A stretch of DNA of 64,000 bases from Novosphingobium sp. Lineage in GTDB: Bacteria > Pseudomonadota > Alphaproteobacteria > Sphingomonadales > Sphingomonadaceae. This document shows positions 24,088 to 35,335 of the stretch, in pieces. The position numbers and the translations under genes were made by a program. The stretch is from contig JAGHZR010000010.1 in the NCBI GenBank assembly GCA_017745295.1, positions 1 through 64,000 of the forward strand. The letters run 5' to 3'. Under the pieces are notes generated by a model. The model worked only from the letters and a program-made list of their open reading frames with translations. It had not been told where the DNA came from and searched no databases. Position 1 is the stretch's first letter. Every line of letters begins with the position of its first letter.

Positions 24088-25584
24088 TCAGCGCTCCGGC
24101 GGCGGCGGAACAACTGCGATCCAGCCGTCCCCGATGCGCCGGAAGTCCATGTTCCCGACCGGAAAGCCGGAGGCGCGCAAATGGGCCGAGACCGCCCCGG
24201 CGTCGAACTGCTGCTTGCTGTCATGCTCGCCCCAGAACACCGTCGGACAGCCTCGCGCCATATCCCCCGATCCCGCCGGAGCAACCGAAAAGCCGAAAGA
24301 GCGCGCCACGTATCGATAGGCGAAAGGCACGACCTCGGCATTGTCGCGCGGCAGCATGGCCATGACTTCGGCATTCCAGAACGGGTCGGTATGCACCACC
24401 GTCCCCGGACAGCGCGCGACTTCCTGCGCGATCGCCCGGCCCGTGGTGAACCAGCTCACCCGGTTCACTGCCAGCGGCACGTTCTGGACAAGCGCGAGCA
24501 GCGTCGCCGCGAACCCGGCCAGCAGCACGAGCAGCCGCCAGCGCGGCGACAGGCCTTCGAGCAGCCGCCCCCCGGCCAGCCCCACGCCGACCGAGACCGC
24601 CGCGACCAACGCCATCAGATATTTCTCGATCAGGATCGGCCGCAGCATGTGCAGCGCAATGAGGCCGCCCGCCGCCAGCACGACACCGGCCGCCAGCAGC
24701 GCCAGTGCGCCAGCCTCGCCGCTTGGCCGCTTGCCCCGGAACACATCGCGGCCCAGCAGCACTGCTCCCGCCAAGGCGCCCGCCAGCACCGGCAGATTGG
24801 CCTCCAGCGTGCGCAGCAGCGCCCATTCCACCGACCAGCGCGCGGAATCGAAGCCCGGCTCGATCCAGAACACTTTGGTATTGCTCAGCCAGACCGGAAG
24901 CTGGAGCGCGGTGATCGCCGCGAAGACCAGCCCGGCCACGGCGACCGGCACGCCGACCGCGCGCACCTCCCGTCCGTCGCGGCGCAGGGCAGCGGCCATG
25001 AGGAACGGCAGGGCCAGTGCCGCACAGGTGAGCGAGGTGATGATATGCGTATTGAACGCCGCAAGCGCGGCGATCCAGAACACCGCCTGCCGCCGCGTCG
25101 AGCCTGCCTCTCCGGTCAGCCGGATCGCGCAAAGCCCCAGCCCCAGCACGGTCGCCGCGCAGAGCGAGAGAAAATAGGACCGCAGCTCGCTCCCGGCGAT
25201 CAGCGACCACGGGTTGGCGGCCAGTTCCAGCACCAGCACCGCCGCGGCAGGCGCGAGACGCGGCACTTCGCGCACGATGGTCGCGCCGCCCGCCAGTGCC
25301 ACGCAGCCGAGCGCCCCGTTGAGCAGGCGATGATGCGCGATCGAGCCGAGCCACGCGGTCATCCGCGCCAGCACGTAATAGAGCGGCGGATGGTTGTCCG
25401 CGAGCCAGCTTTCGCGCAACGCGCCCGTCCAGGGTACGCCGGGGCGGGTCACGAACTGGGTGTAGAACTCGTCGTACCATGGCCCGCGCTGAAGACAGGT
25501 CCAGACCAGCGCGCAGCCGAGCAGGAGCAGCGTGGCGAGAACCAATAACCGGCTGGACGAACGGATCAACGACAGGCCCCGCAA
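24088..25584 (-). CDS. GT-C fold glycosyltransferase-like membrane protein
   Basis: A 498-aa polytopic membrane protein with about eleven hydrophobic segments. The first periplasmic loop has GPWYDEFYTQFV near residue 34 (the D-E pair typical of PMT/ArnT-type GT-C transferases) and ADNHPPLYYVLARM near residue 62, a pattern common to the GT39/GT83 families that use lipid-linked sugars. The C-terminal 100 residues form a soluble domain (PGTVVHTDPFWNAEVMAMLP). Adjacent to an acyltransferase gene, which suggests decoration of an envelope glycan. The substrate is unknown. Confidence 0.7.
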   Translation of the reverse strand: MRGLSLIRSSSRLLVLATLLLLGCALVWTCLQRGPWYDEFYTQFVTRPGVPWTGALRESWLADNHPPLYYVLARMTAWLGSIAHHRLLNGALGCVALAGGATIVREVPRLAPAAAVLVLELAANPWSLIAGSELRSYFLSLCAATVLGLGLCAIRLTGEAGSTRRQAVFWIAALAAFNTHIITSLTCAALALPFLMAAALRRDGREVRAVGVPVAVAGLVFAAITALQLPVWLSNTKVFWIEPGFDSARWSVEWALLRTLEANLPVLAGALAGAVLLGRDVFRGKRPSGEAGALALLAAGVVLAAGGLIALHMLRPILIEKYLMALVAAVSVGVGLAGGRLLEGLSPRWRLLVLLAGFAATLLALVQNVPLAVNRVSWFTTGRAIAQEVARCPGTVVHTDPFWNAEVMAMLPRDNAEVVPFAYRYVARSFGFSVAPAGSGDMARGCPTVFWGEHDSKQQFDAGAVSAHLRASGFPVGNMDFRRIGDGWIAVVPPPPER

Positions 25585-25724
25585 CTTGCTCGCCCGCTCC
25601 GGACGCAGGCAAGGCGTCTAGGCAGGTTTGGCGAAGGAAGCGTTAACTTGCCTTCGGCCCCGCGCCAAGGGTCCGTCGCCGGAAGCGATTGAAACCCGGC
25701 CGCTCTCCGCGCTACCACGATGCC

Positions 25725-26681
25725 ATGCGGAGATATCTGACCCTGGCCCTCGCGGCGCTTTCCTCCTGCCTTTCGGGCATGGCCCTCGCCAACGATTCCT
25801 CGGCGCAACTGGCGGCAGGCGGCCTCGTCCTGACCCGCAGCGACACCATCGAGATGCAGACCGAGGATCTCGAAATCTCCCGCTCGGCGGTCAAGGTGCG
25901 CTACACCTTCCTCAACACCAGCGGCAAGGACGTGGTCAGCCGCGTCGCCTTCCCGCTACCGCCTGTGGGCGGTCGGGAGATGTTCGAGATGGATGTCTCG
26001 ATTCCCCTCGATTCCTCCGACAATTTCCTCGGCTTCACGACCCGCGTGGACGGCCAGCCGGTCGCCATGGACATGGAACAGAAGGCCATGGTCGGCACCG
26101 TCGACCGCGCCGCCTGGCTGCGCGCGCACGGTATACCGCTGGCCCCGCACCTCGGCCCCGCGCAGGAAGCGCTGGAGCGCCTGACCCCGGCCGACAACGC
26201 CGAAGCCCAACGTCTCGGACTGGTCGACGAGGATGGCTACCCGGCCTGGAAGCTGGAGACGACCTATCACTGGCTCCAGAGGTTCCCGGCGGGCGTGCCG
26301 GTGGTGGTCGAGCACCGCTACCAGCCCTCGGTCGGCGGCACGGTGGCCACCCTGCTCGGCCATGAGCCGGAGGCTGAGACCGTGCGCGCCTATTGCGTCG
26401 ATGCCGCCCTGCTCACGGCCATGAACCGCGCCGCCGCCCGCGACATCCATTATTCGGAAGGCTGGATCGACTACATCCTCGTCACCGGCGGCAACTGGAA
26501 AAAGCCGATCGGCAAGTTCCGCCTCGTCGTCGACAAGGAGCGCCCGCAGGACTTCGCCAGCTTCTGCGGCGACGGTGTCCGCAAGATCGCCCCGACCCGC
26601 TTCGAAATGACCAAAACCAACTGGCGACCGGAAAAGGACCTCTCGATCCTGTTCCTCGAACGCCGCACCGAAGAAAAGTAA
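25725..26681 (+). CDS. DUF4424 family secreted protein
   Basis: A 318-aa exported protein of the DUF4424 family, found mainly in alphaproteobacteria and without a known function. The signal peptide is MRRYLTLALAALSSCLSGMA, cut near LAN. The family opening is clear (NDSSAQLAAGGLVLTRSDTI, then MQTEDLEISRSAVKVRYTF) and a beta-rich region follows (GFTTRVDGQPVAM). The middle has FPAGVPVVVEHRYQPSVGG and the end KTNWRPEKDLSILFLERR. The ATG at 25725 opens the signal peptide; 12 codons more upstream are unlikely. Divergent from the glycosyltransferase-like gene; followed by 149 nt without a gene, which I found to hold nothing definite. Confidence 0.8.
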   Translation: MRRYLTLALAALSSCLSGMALANDSSAQLAAGGLVLTRSDTIEMQTEDLEISRSAVKVRYTFLNTSGKDVVSRVAFPLPPVGGREMFEMDVSIPLDSSDNFLGFTTRVDGQPVAMDMEQKAMVGTVDRAAWLRAHGIPLAPHLGPAQEALERLTPADNAEAQRLGLVDEDGYPAWKLETTYHWLQRFPAGVPVVVEHRYQPSVGGTVATLLGHEPEAETVRAYCVDAALLTAMNRAAARDIHYSEGWIDYILVTGGNWKKPIGKFRLVVDKERPQDFASFCGDGVRKIAPTRFEMTKTNWRPEKDLSILFLERRTEEK

Positions 26682-26830
26682 GGCCTTCCTTCAAGACCGC
26701 CCGCATTATGAAATCTCAACGGGCCGCCGCCTGACTTCGTCTGGAATTCACACGCGCCTCTTTTTAATTTTCGAGGCATCGGCCCGGTCATTCCGAGGCC
26801 GATTGTCTACGTAGCTTTGAGGAGCGTATC

Positions 26831-27082
26831 GTGATCGAATCCCTAGGCAATGCGGAGTCCGATCAACACGGATCCGTGCTCTATGTTGGCCAGGACCGGG
26901 CCGGGCACTGGCTGGTCCAGGAAAACCACGGCCTTCTGGAAGGCCGGTTCATTTCCCGCGACGCCGCCTGGCGTTTCGCGCGCAGCGAAGTCCATGGCTT
27001 TCCGGGCGCGGTGATCGCCTTGGCGACGGAATGGCTCGTGCCCGCGATCCCGTTCGAGCCAGTGCTCGAACGCGCCGCCTGA
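26831..27082 (+). CDS. small hypothetical protein
   Basis: An 83-aa protein starting at a GTG with GAGGAG about 7 nt upstream. The sequence QHGSVLYVGQDRAGHWLVQE followed by GRFISRDAAWRFARSEVHGF resembles small DUF2188-like proteins that fold as a compact beta-alpha unit, but I cannot name a family with confidence. First gene of a set of three (this gene, a methyltransferase-like gene 14 nt later, a small membrane protein). The gap upstream contains CTTTTTAATTTT (26759-26770), an AT patch that may be part of the promoter. Confidence 0.65.
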   Translation: MIESLGNAESDQHGSVLYVGQDRAGHWLVQENHGLLEGRFISRDAAWRFARSEVHGFPGAVIALATEWLVPAIPFEPVLERAA

Positions 27083-27096
27083 CGGGAGCATCGACC

Positions 27097-27591
27097 ATGC
27101 CTTACGCGCTTTCGCTGAAGGGTGCCTCGCCCTGGCCCGCCGTGTCGATCACGGCGGCGCTACGGCCCCTGAAAATCGCCGATGCTACGTGTGATGATCC
27201 CCGCTGGCCCGCGCTCTCCGCCCGGCTCGACGAACTGCGCGAGCGTGGGCGACGCGCCCTGCGAATCGTCCACGTCCCGTGCGGCGACGGTTCCCTGCTC
27301 ATCGCAGCGGCGAGACGGGCAAGGTCGCTCGGCTTTCTCTCGATCGAGGCCCTCGGCGCGGATGTCGATCCCGAGTACATCGAACGCGCACGCCGCCAGG
27401 CGTGCCTTCACATGGACTCCGCCATCGGCTTTGCCTTCGAGGTGGCGCCGCCGCTGGCAAGGCTCGAAGCGGAGGCAGAATTTCCAGCCGATATCGTGCT
27501 TTACCAAGCAACGGCAGGCACGCCGAAAGCCCTTCTGGAGGCAGCGAGGCGCGCCGGCGATCTCGTCCTGCACGCGCGGTTTTCCGCATGA
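27097..27591 (+). CDS. class I SAM-dependent methyltransferase-like small protein
   Basis: A 164-aa protein. RIVHVPCGDGSLLIAAAR (residues 53-70) resembles the SAM-binding motif I (V-x-D-x-G-x-G, here with PCGDG), and GADVDPEYIERARRQA (residues 86-101) resembles motif II with the acidic residue that holds the ribose. The C-terminal half is short for a full methyltransferase. The ATG at 27097 has GGGAG 8 nt upstream. Its TGA overlaps the next start by 4 nt. Substrate unknown. Confidence 0.65.
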   Translation: MPYALSLKGASPWPAVSITAALRPLKIADATCDDPRWPALSARLDELRERGRRALRIVHVPCGDGSLLIAAARRARSLGFLSIEALGADVDPEYIERARRQACLHMDSAIGFAFEVAPPLARLEAEAEFPADIVLYQATAGTPKALLEAARRAGDLVLHARFSA

Positions 27592-27854
27592 CGCGCCGGG
27601 ACTTTCGCTGGCGCGTCCTCGGCGCGGTGCTCTTTGTCGGCGGGCCTTGTCTGGCGCTGCTGACGCCGGGCCGGGCGACCGGGCCGCATGGCCTCGTCAC
27701 CGTGCTGTGCCTCGTGGCGACGCTGCTGGGCCTCGTCCTGTTGATACGGGGCCGGAAAGTTGCGCTGGCCCTGCGCGTCGAGAACAGCCCGCATCGGATG
27801 TTGCCCGCGCTGCTGCACGAACGGCGCCTGCAGCGCCGCAGGCGGCGGGACTGA
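27588..27854 (+). CDS. small membrane protein
   Basis: An 88-aa protein with two predicted membrane segments (VLGAVLFVGGPCLALLTP; LVTVLCLVATLLGLVLLIRG) and a strongly basic C-terminus (HERRLQRRRRRD). Its ATG overlaps the stop of the methyltransferase-like gene (ATGA), so the two are translationally coupled. No family recognised. A strong terminator follows 12 nt after its stop. Confidence 0.65.
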   Translation: MTRRDFRWRVLGAVLFVGGPCLALLTPGRATGPHGLVTVLCLVATLLGLVLLIRGRKVALALRVENSPHRMLPALLHERRLQRRRRRD

Positions 27855-27866
27855 TCGCTCCATCGA

Positions 27867-27898
27867 AAAAGCCCGGCATCCCCCGATGCCGGGCTTTT
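27867..27898. terminator. bidirectional intrinsic terminator
   Basis: A 13-bp perfect stem, AAAAGCCCGGCAT (27867-27879) with ATGCCGGGCTTTT (27886-27898), loop CCCCCG. It lies between the convergent small membrane protein gene and the TorF porin gene and has T-runs on both strands. Confidence 0.9.
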
Positions 27899-27906
27899 CC
27901 GCCCTG

Positions 27907-28728
27907 TCAGAATGCCGCCGTGACCGAGGCGACGACAGCGGCATCGGCGATCGAGCCGGTGCCGTCCTGCCCCTTGCTGAAGTTCGGCTGGAGCCGCGCG
28001 GCATCGGCGCCGCCGATATCGGTATCGACGTAGGACACATTGAAGGTCAGGTTGCGCCAGGCGGCGTCCAGCCCGAGCGACCAGTCCCAATAGCTGCCGG
28101 TGGGCGCGACGCTGGTGCCGTTGGGGCCGAGGCCGGGATTGCCGTTCGAATGGCCGAGATGCGCCTTGGCCGTCAGCGGCGTTCCGGCAATGGCGAGCGC
28201 ACCGTCACCCCAGAGGTAGAGGTTGTCCTGCTTCTGCCCCCGGCTACTAGGCGCTTTCGAGACGTTGGCGAGGGCATATTGCTTCGGCGCATAGGCCACG
28301 CCCGCCGTCAGCGTGGCCGGGCCGGCGATGCCGGAGAGCTTGACGTAAGGCTCGGCGAAATCGGTATCGTCCGCGCCGCCCGGATACATGTACCAGGTCA
28401 GGCCGACATCCAGAGCGGCATGGTCGCCCAGCTTCGCCTTGTAGCCGCCGATCAGGTCTAGTTCCATGTTGGCGCCGCCGAAGGTGCCCCAGCCCGAAAG
28501 GTTCGACGCCCAGGTTCCGGCGTAGAGGCCGCTGTCATGGGCGATGGTGAGGCCGCCCTGAACCGCCATGCTCTTGTCCGACTGCGAGACGCCGCGGAAC
28601 CGGTAGTCCGAGGTCAGCGTGGCGGAGCCGGAAACGGTCACGACGCTCGGCGCCGCCTCTTCCTGCGCCTGGGCCGCCAGTGGAGTAAAGCCGACGAAGA
28701 GAGCGGCGAGGGATACGATGGATTTCAT
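27907..28728 (-). CDS. TorF family putative porin
   Basis: A 273-aa outer-membrane protein of the TorF/TIGR02001 (gcw_chp) family. The signal peptide is MKSIVSLAALFVGFTPLAAQ, cut after QAQ. The mature start shows the family signature VSGSATLTSDYRFRGVSQSD (residues 32-51), followed by alternating beta strands and a terminal aromatic residue (VVASVTAAF). The ATG at 28728 has AGAGGA 6 nt upstream. The 113-nt gap before it includes a CTCCGCC/GGCGGAG hairpin (28745-28763). Solute not known for this family. Confidence 0.88.
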   Translation of the reverse strand: MKSIVSLAALFVGFTPLAAQAQEEAAPSVVTVSGSATLTSDYRFRGVSQSDKSMAVQGGLTIAHDSGLYAGTWASNLSGWGTFGGANMELDLIGGYKAKLGDHAALDVGLTWYMYPGGADDTDFAEPYVKLSGIAGPATLTAGVAYAPKQYALANVSKAPSSRGQKQDNLYLWGDGALAIAGTPLTAKAHLGHSNGNPGLGPNGTSVAPTGSYWDWSLGLDAAWRNLTFNVSYVDTDIGGADAARLQPNFSKGQDGTGSIADAAVVASVTAAF

Positions 28729-28841
28729 GATGTCCTCTTGCGTTCTCCGCCGGAGCGGCGGAGCGATTCGAGGACGCCCAAGTAGAGCAGGTCCGCATTT
28801 GATATCGAGAGCGGGACAAGAGCGCCCGCATAGTGTTTTCA

Positions 28842-29165
28842 TTACTTCATGTGTTGCAACGGGGCAGGCTCTTCCTGTCGGAACAGTTCGAACAGGCGCG
28901 GTTCGATCAGCCCCGCGCTCCAGCGCCCCGGTACGGCGACCTGCTGCCAGAGTCCTGCGCCCACGAAGAGGAGCGCATTGCCGGTCACCAGCAACAGGAG
29001 CAGCAGCGCGCAAAGGCCCAGTTCGGCGGGCGTCGCCGCCCGCGGTGGATGCGCATGAACGCTGCTGTAGAGCCGCGAGCCGACGAACCAGGCAGCGCTC
29101 AGCAGAGTGCCGCCGCCGAGCCGCAGCAAGAGCCGGGCTGCGAGAGTTTCATGCCATGTGGCCAT
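28842..29165 (-). CDS. small two-helix membrane protein
   Basis: A 107-aa protein with an excellent start: AAGGAGG 7 nt before the ATG at 29165. Two membrane segments (LLRLGGGTLLSAAWFVGSRL; LGLCALLLLLLVTGNALLFV) flank a short loop with HAHPPRAATPAE. The tail is acidic and polar (RLFELFRQEEPAPLQHMK). It lies 130 nt downstream of kdpE on the same strand, but could have its own promoter. No family recognised; the gap of 130 nt to kdpE shows nothing definite. Confidence 0.65.
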   Translation of the reverse strand: MATWHETLAARLLLRLGGGTLLSAAWFVGSRLYSSVHAHPPRAATPAELGLCALLLLLLVTGNALLFVGAGLWQQVAVPGRWSAGLIEPRLFELFRQEEPAPLQHMK

Positions 29166-29295
29166 CGTGCACCTCCTTCGGGAGGCACACCATCTAAAGA
29201 CACGCGCATAGCAATTCGAGAGCGGCAAACGGCCCCCGGCATAGAGATTTCACAATGTCGCTTTCAGGGCTGCTCTCAGGGCCGCGACGCCGTTT

Positions 29296-29997
29296 TCAGG
29301 CCGCGTCTTCGGGCAGGCGCAAGCGGTAGCCTATGCCCACCTCGTTGCTGATGATCTGCGGGCGCTGCGGATCGGTTTCCAGCTTCTGCCGCAGCGACCG
29401 CACCAGCACGCGCAAGTATTCGACATGGCGCTCGGATTCGTTCGGCCAGACGTTCACCATGATCTGGTCGTGGGTGATGACCCGCCCCGGAAACTTCGCG
29501 AGCTGCGCCAGAACCGCATATTCCTTGGGCGTGAGGTGGACTTCCTTGCCCGCCTTGGCGATCCGGCGGTTCATCAGGTCGATGGAAAGGTCCCCGGCAG
29601 TCACCGCCGGAACCCCGCCGCCGCGCGTCATGCGGTTGCGCAAGGCCACGCGGACGCGGGCCAGCAGCTCGTCGGTGTCGAACGGCTTGGTCAGGTAGTC
29701 GTCGGCGCCGAGATCGAGCGCGGCGACCTTTTCCTCGGTCGCCTCGCGGGCGGACACGATGATGAGCGTGGTGTCGCTCTGCTGCTTGATGATCGGCACG
29801 AGTTCCAGCCCGTCGCGGTCCGGCAGGCCGAGGTCGAGCAGGACGATGTCGGGCCGCTCCTGCCGCAGCCGGTCGAGCGCCTCGCGCCCGTTCACCGCCT
29901 CGATGACATGGTAGTCGGCGCGGCCCAGCGCGGCGAGGATGAGGCGGCGGATCTGCGGCTCGTCATCGACGATGAGGACCTTGTGGCGGATGGTCAT
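29296..29997 (-). CDS. kdpE: KdpE response regulator
   Basis: A 233-aa OmpR-family regulator of the potassium-ATPase operon. The receiver domain has DDE at residues 11-13, the phospho-acceptor Asp55 (IVLLDLGLPDRDG) and KPFDTDELLARV; the winged-helix domain contains the KdpE-typical VHLTPKEYAVLAQLAKFPGR and VNVWPNESERHVEYLRVLV, with GIGYRLRLPED at the end. Its ATG overlaps the kdpD stop by 4 nt. It is the last gene of the operon. Confidence 0.95.
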   Translation of the reverse strand: MTIRHKVLIVDDEPQIRRLILAALGRADYHVIEAVNGREALDRLRQERPDIVLLDLGLPDRDGLELVPIIKQQSDTTLIIVSAREATEEKVAALDLGADDYLTKPFDTDELLARVRVALRNRMTRGGGVPAVTAGDLSIDLMNRRIAKAGKEVHLTPKEYAVLAQLAKFPGRVITHDQIMVNVWPNESERHVEYLRVLVRSLRQKLETDPQRPQIISNEVGIGYRLRLPEDAA

Positions 29998-32687
29998 GGT
30001 ACGTCCCTATCTTCGAAGTTGCCTTCGAAACTCTTGAGGATCAGCGCATCGGGAATGCGGATGGTAAAGCAGGCGCCCGGCGGGTCCTCGTTGTTTGAAG
30101 CCGCGACCGACAGCCCCATGGCCTCTGCAAAGCCCTTGACGATGGCGAGGCCGAGGCCGGTGCCGTGGCGCACCCGGTCCGATCCTTCGAGGCGCGTGAA
30201 GGTCTCGAACACGCGCTTTTCCTGACCGAGAGGAATGCCCGGTCCCTGGTCGATCACCGAAAGCAGCAACATGTCCGGCACCCGGCGGCCACGGATCAGG
30301 ATCGGCGTGCCGGGATCGGCATAGCGCCCGGCATTGTCGAGCAGGTTGATGAGGCAATGGTGCAGCAGCACCGGATCGACCCGCACCAGCGGCACGTCGG
30401 GCGGAATGTCGAGTTGCACCGCATGGCCGTGCAAGGCGGCGCGGGTATCGTGGGCGGCCCCGGCCACCGCGTCGAACAGGTCGGTCGGCTCCGGCTTCAT
30501 CGGCAGGGCACCGGCCTCGACGCGGGCCATGTCGAGCAGGTTGGCGACGAAGCGGTTGAGGCGCAGCGCTTCGGTCTCGATGGCCTCGGCCAGTTCGCCG
30601 GAGGGGTGCTGGCGCATCTCCTTCGCCGCCGTCAGGATCGTGGTGAGCGGGGTGCGCAAGTCATGGCTGACCGAGGAAAGCAGCGCCGAGCGCAGCCGGT
30701 CGCGCTCGCCCACCGCCTGCGCCCTGAGGTTCTCCTCCTCCAGCGTCAGGCGGTCGAAGGCGATCGAGGCCTGGTCGAGCAGGCTCATCAGCAGCGGCAA
30801 CTGGTCGGAGCGCAAGGGATCGGCGGCATCGGTGCGGGCGATGCCCAGCACGCCGAGGACGCCGCGCCCGGACGCGGCGGAACTCCGCAAGGGGTTGAAC
30901 AGCCAGTCGGAGGCGGTGAGCGTGGCCGAACCGCGCCCGGCAGACTGGTCGTTCTCCATCGCCCACTGCGCGGCGGCGCGCTCGATCTGTTCGAGCCGGT
31001 CTTCCGGCGGCAGCGCGGCGGCGAGTACCGGGCCGTCGGCGGAAGGCAGCAGCAGCACCGCACGCACATCGAGCAGGCGGGAGACTTCGGCGCAGATCGC
31101 CTGCATCAGTTCCTCGCGGGTGACGGCGGCGGTCAGCTGGCGCGAGAAGCTGGCGAGCGCGGCATTCTGGCGCGCGCTCGATCCCGCCAGATCGGCCTGC
31201 GCGCGGACCCGCGCGGCAAACTGGCTGGTGACCACCGCGACGCCCAGCAGCACGAGGATCGAGATCACGTTCTCGGGATTGCTGACGGTCAGCGTGCCCG
31301 TCGGCGGCAGGAAGAAGAAGTTGTAGGCGAGACTGGAGGCGAGACCCGCGAACAGGCCCGCGCGCAGGCCGAACGTCGCCGCCGCGAACATCACCGGAAT
31401 CAGGAACAGCAGCGCGATATTGCCGAGATCGAGCGCTTCCAGCAGCAGCCGCCCGATCACGGCCATCGCCGCCACCATCAGCAGCGACCAGAGGTAGTCG
31501 GCGGGATTTCCCCAATGGCCGCGCCGCCGGTGCCGCGTCTTGCGACCCGGCACGGCCGCCTCGCCCGAGGGCAGGACATGGACCGCGACATCGCCCACCG
31601 AGCGCACCAGCCGGTCCACCACCGAACCGTGGCGCATCTCGAACCACCAGGTGCGGCTCGACTTGCCGATGACGATCTGCGTCGCCCGCGCCTCGCGCGC
31701 GAACTGGCGCAGGCCTTCCACTACGTCGGTCGCCGGAATGCTGGCGGTCGAGGCGCCCAGCCGGGTGGCGAGCGCCAGCGTATCGGCGAGCTGGCGACGC
31801 TCTTCGCCTGTGAACTGGCGGTGGCGCTGGGTTTCGATATGCACGGCGGTCCACGGCGCCCGCAGCGCGTCCGCCATGCGCTTGCCCGCGCGGACCAGCC
31901 CGGCGGCATGCGGCAGTTCGCTGACGGCGACGACGATGCGCTCGCCGACGGCAAAGCTACCCGCCAGCGCATTGGCGCGCACATGCTCCAGCATCTGCGC
32001 ATCGACCGCCTGCGCCGCGCGGCGCAGCGCCAGTTCGCGCAAGGCGGTGAGGTTGGTCTTGGAAAAGAAGTGGCCGAGCGCCCGCGTCGCTTCGCGCGGG
32101 ATATAGACCTTGCCGTCCTTCAGCCGCTCGATCAGTTCGTCGGGCGGAATGTCGACGACTTCGATCTCCGCCTGTTCGAGCACGAAATCGGGCACCGTCT
32201 CGCGCACCCGCACCCGCGTGAACGAGGCGACGACGTCGTTCAGGCTCTCGACGTGCTGGATATTGATCGCGGAATAGACGTCGATCCCGGCGTCGAGCAG
32301 TTCCTCGACATCCTGATAGCGCTTGGGATGGCGGCTGCCGGGCGCGTTGGTGTGGGCGAGTTCGTCCACCAGCACCAGCGCGGGCGCCCGCGCGAGGATG
32401 GCGTCTATGTCCATCTCGCCAAGGCTGTGGCCCTTGTGTTCGACATTGCGCCGGGGGATCACTTCGTGCCCCTGCACTAGTGCCTCGGTTTCGCGCCGGC
32501 CATGCGTCTCGACGACGCCCACCACCACGTCCACCCCGGCATCGCGCCGCTGGTGGCCCTCGGTGAGCATTTCCCAGGTCTTGCCGACACCGGGCGCGGC
32601 GCCGAGGAATACCTTCAGACGGCCACGACCCTCCTGCGCGGCGGCGCGCAGGAGGGCTTCCGGAGAGGGTCTGTCGTTTTGAGTCAC
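29994..32687 (-). CDS. kdpD: KdpD sensor histidine kinase
   Basis: An 897-aa sensor of potassium limitation and turgor. N-terminal KdpD domain with Walker A GAAPGVGKT (residues 28-36) and ALVLVDELAHTNAPGS (Walker B region), then a universal-stress-protein domain (about residues 245-370), four membrane segments near residues 400-500, a GAF-like domain, HisKA with SSVSHDLRTPLT near residue 675 and HATPase_c with NLLDNAGRYA and GTGLGLAIV. The length is normal. It overlaps kdpC upstream and kdpE downstream by 4 nt each. Confidence 0.96.
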   Translation of the reverse strand: MTQNDRPSPEALLRAAAQEGRGRLKVFLGAAPGVGKTWEMLTEGHQRRDAGVDVVVGVVETHGRRETEALVQGHEVIPRRNVEHKGHSLGEMDIDAILARAPALVLVDELAHTNAPGSRHPKRYQDVEELLDAGIDVYSAINIQHVESLNDVVASFTRVRVRETVPDFVLEQAEIEVVDIPPDELIERLKDGKVYIPREATRALGHFFSKTNLTALRELALRRAAQAVDAQMLEHVRANALAGSFAVGERIVVAVSELPHAAGLVRAGKRMADALRAPWTAVHIETQRHRQFTGEERRQLADTLALATRLGASTASIPATDVVEGLRQFAREARATQIVIGKSSRTWWFEMRHGSVVDRLVRSVGDVAVHVLPSGEAAVPGRKTRHRRRGHWGNPADYLWSLLMVAAMAVIGRLLLEALDLGNIALLFLIPVMFAAATFGLRAGLFAGLASSLAYNFFFLPPTGTLTVSNPENVISILVLLGVAVVTSQFAARVRAQADLAGSSARQNAALASFSRQLTAAVTREELMQAICAEVSRLLDVRAVLLLPSADGPVLAAALPPEDRLEQIERAAAQWAMENDQSAGRGSATLTASDWLFNPLRSSAASGRGVLGVLGIARTDAADPLRSDQLPLLMSLLDQASIAFDRLTLEEENLRAQAVGERDRLRSALLSSVSHDLRTPLTTILTAAKEMRQHPSGELAEAIETEALRLNRFVANLLDMARVEAGALPMKPEPTDLFDAVAGAAHDTRAALHGHAVQLDIPPDVPLVRVDPVLLHHCLINLLDNAGRYADPGTPILIRGRRVPDMLLLSVIDQGPGIPLGQEKRVFETFTRLEGSDRVRHGTGLGLAIVKGFAEAMGLSVAASNNEDPPGACFTIRIPDALILKSFEGNFEDRDVP

Positions 32688-33274
32688 GGGGTCTGCTTAG
32701 CGCCGATACCGTCCAGTCGTCGATTGAGTTCGAACACGTTTACATGTGGTTCGCCGATGAAGCCGAGCAGCGGCCGTTCGACGCTCTGGTCCACGAGGCG
32801 GCGGACTGCGGCGGGATCGAGGCCGCGCACCCGTGCCACGCGGTCGGCCTGATAAGCGGCGGCTTCGGGCGTGATGTCGGGGTCGAGGCCCGAACCCGAA
32901 GTGGTCACGAGATCGGCGGGGATCGGCTTGCCGGGTTCGGCCGCCTGCATCGTCGCGACCTGCTCCTTCACGCGGTCGTGCAGGACTTGCGAGGTCGGAC
33001 CGAGGTTCGAGCCGGACGAGGCCAGTCCGTCATAGCCTTTGCCCGCCGCCGATGGGCGCGTCTGGAAATAGCGCTCCGAGGTGAAGGCCTGACCAACCAC
33101 GGTCGAGCCGACGACCTTGCCGTTCTCGGTCACGAGACTGCCGTTCGCCTGTCTGGGGAACAGAAGCTGGCCCACGCCGGTCATCGCCAACGGATAGCCG
33201 AGGCCGAGCAGCGCGGCAAACAGGCCGGTCATCACGAAAGCAGGGCGCAGCGAGGATAGGATATCATTGTTCAT
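32684..33274 (-). CDS. kdpC: KdpC, K+-ATPase subunit C
   Basis: A 196-aa subunit that increases ATP affinity of the KdpFABC pump. One N-terminal membrane helix (FVMTGLFAALLGLGYPLAMT), then a periplasmic domain with the conserved ERYFQTRPSAAGKGYDGLAS, GSNLGPTSQ and the DLVTTSGSGLDPDITPEAA signature near residue 121, and PLLGFIGEPHVNVFELN at the end. It is preceded by kdpB with a 12-nt gap and overlaps kdpD. Confidence 0.96.
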   Translation of the reverse strand: MNNDILSSLRPAFVMTGLFAALLGLGYPLAMTGVGQLLFPRQANGSLVTENGKVVGSTVVGQAFTSERYFQTRPSAAGKGYDGLASSGSNLGPTSQVLHDRVKEQVATMQAAEPGKPIPADLVTTSGSGLDPDITPEAAAYQADRVARVRGLDPAAVRRLVDQSVERPLLGFIGEPHVNVFELNRRLDGIGAKQTP

Positions 33275-33286
33275 GTCGTCGCCTCC

Positions 33287-35323
<2,037 letters not shown>

Positions 35324-35335
35324 ATCGGTAAGTCC

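Noticed and set aside
23572..25548. A 658-aa open frame antisense to the glycosyltransferase-like gene.
   Set aside because: Composition is that of a reverse-strand shadow (long runs of R, Q, H); the opposite strand codes for a membrane protein with a DE motif and clean helices.
30165..32480. A 771-aa open frame antisense to kdpD.
   Set aside because: kdpD has every expected domain and 4-nt overlaps with both neighbours; the antisense frame shows no domain.
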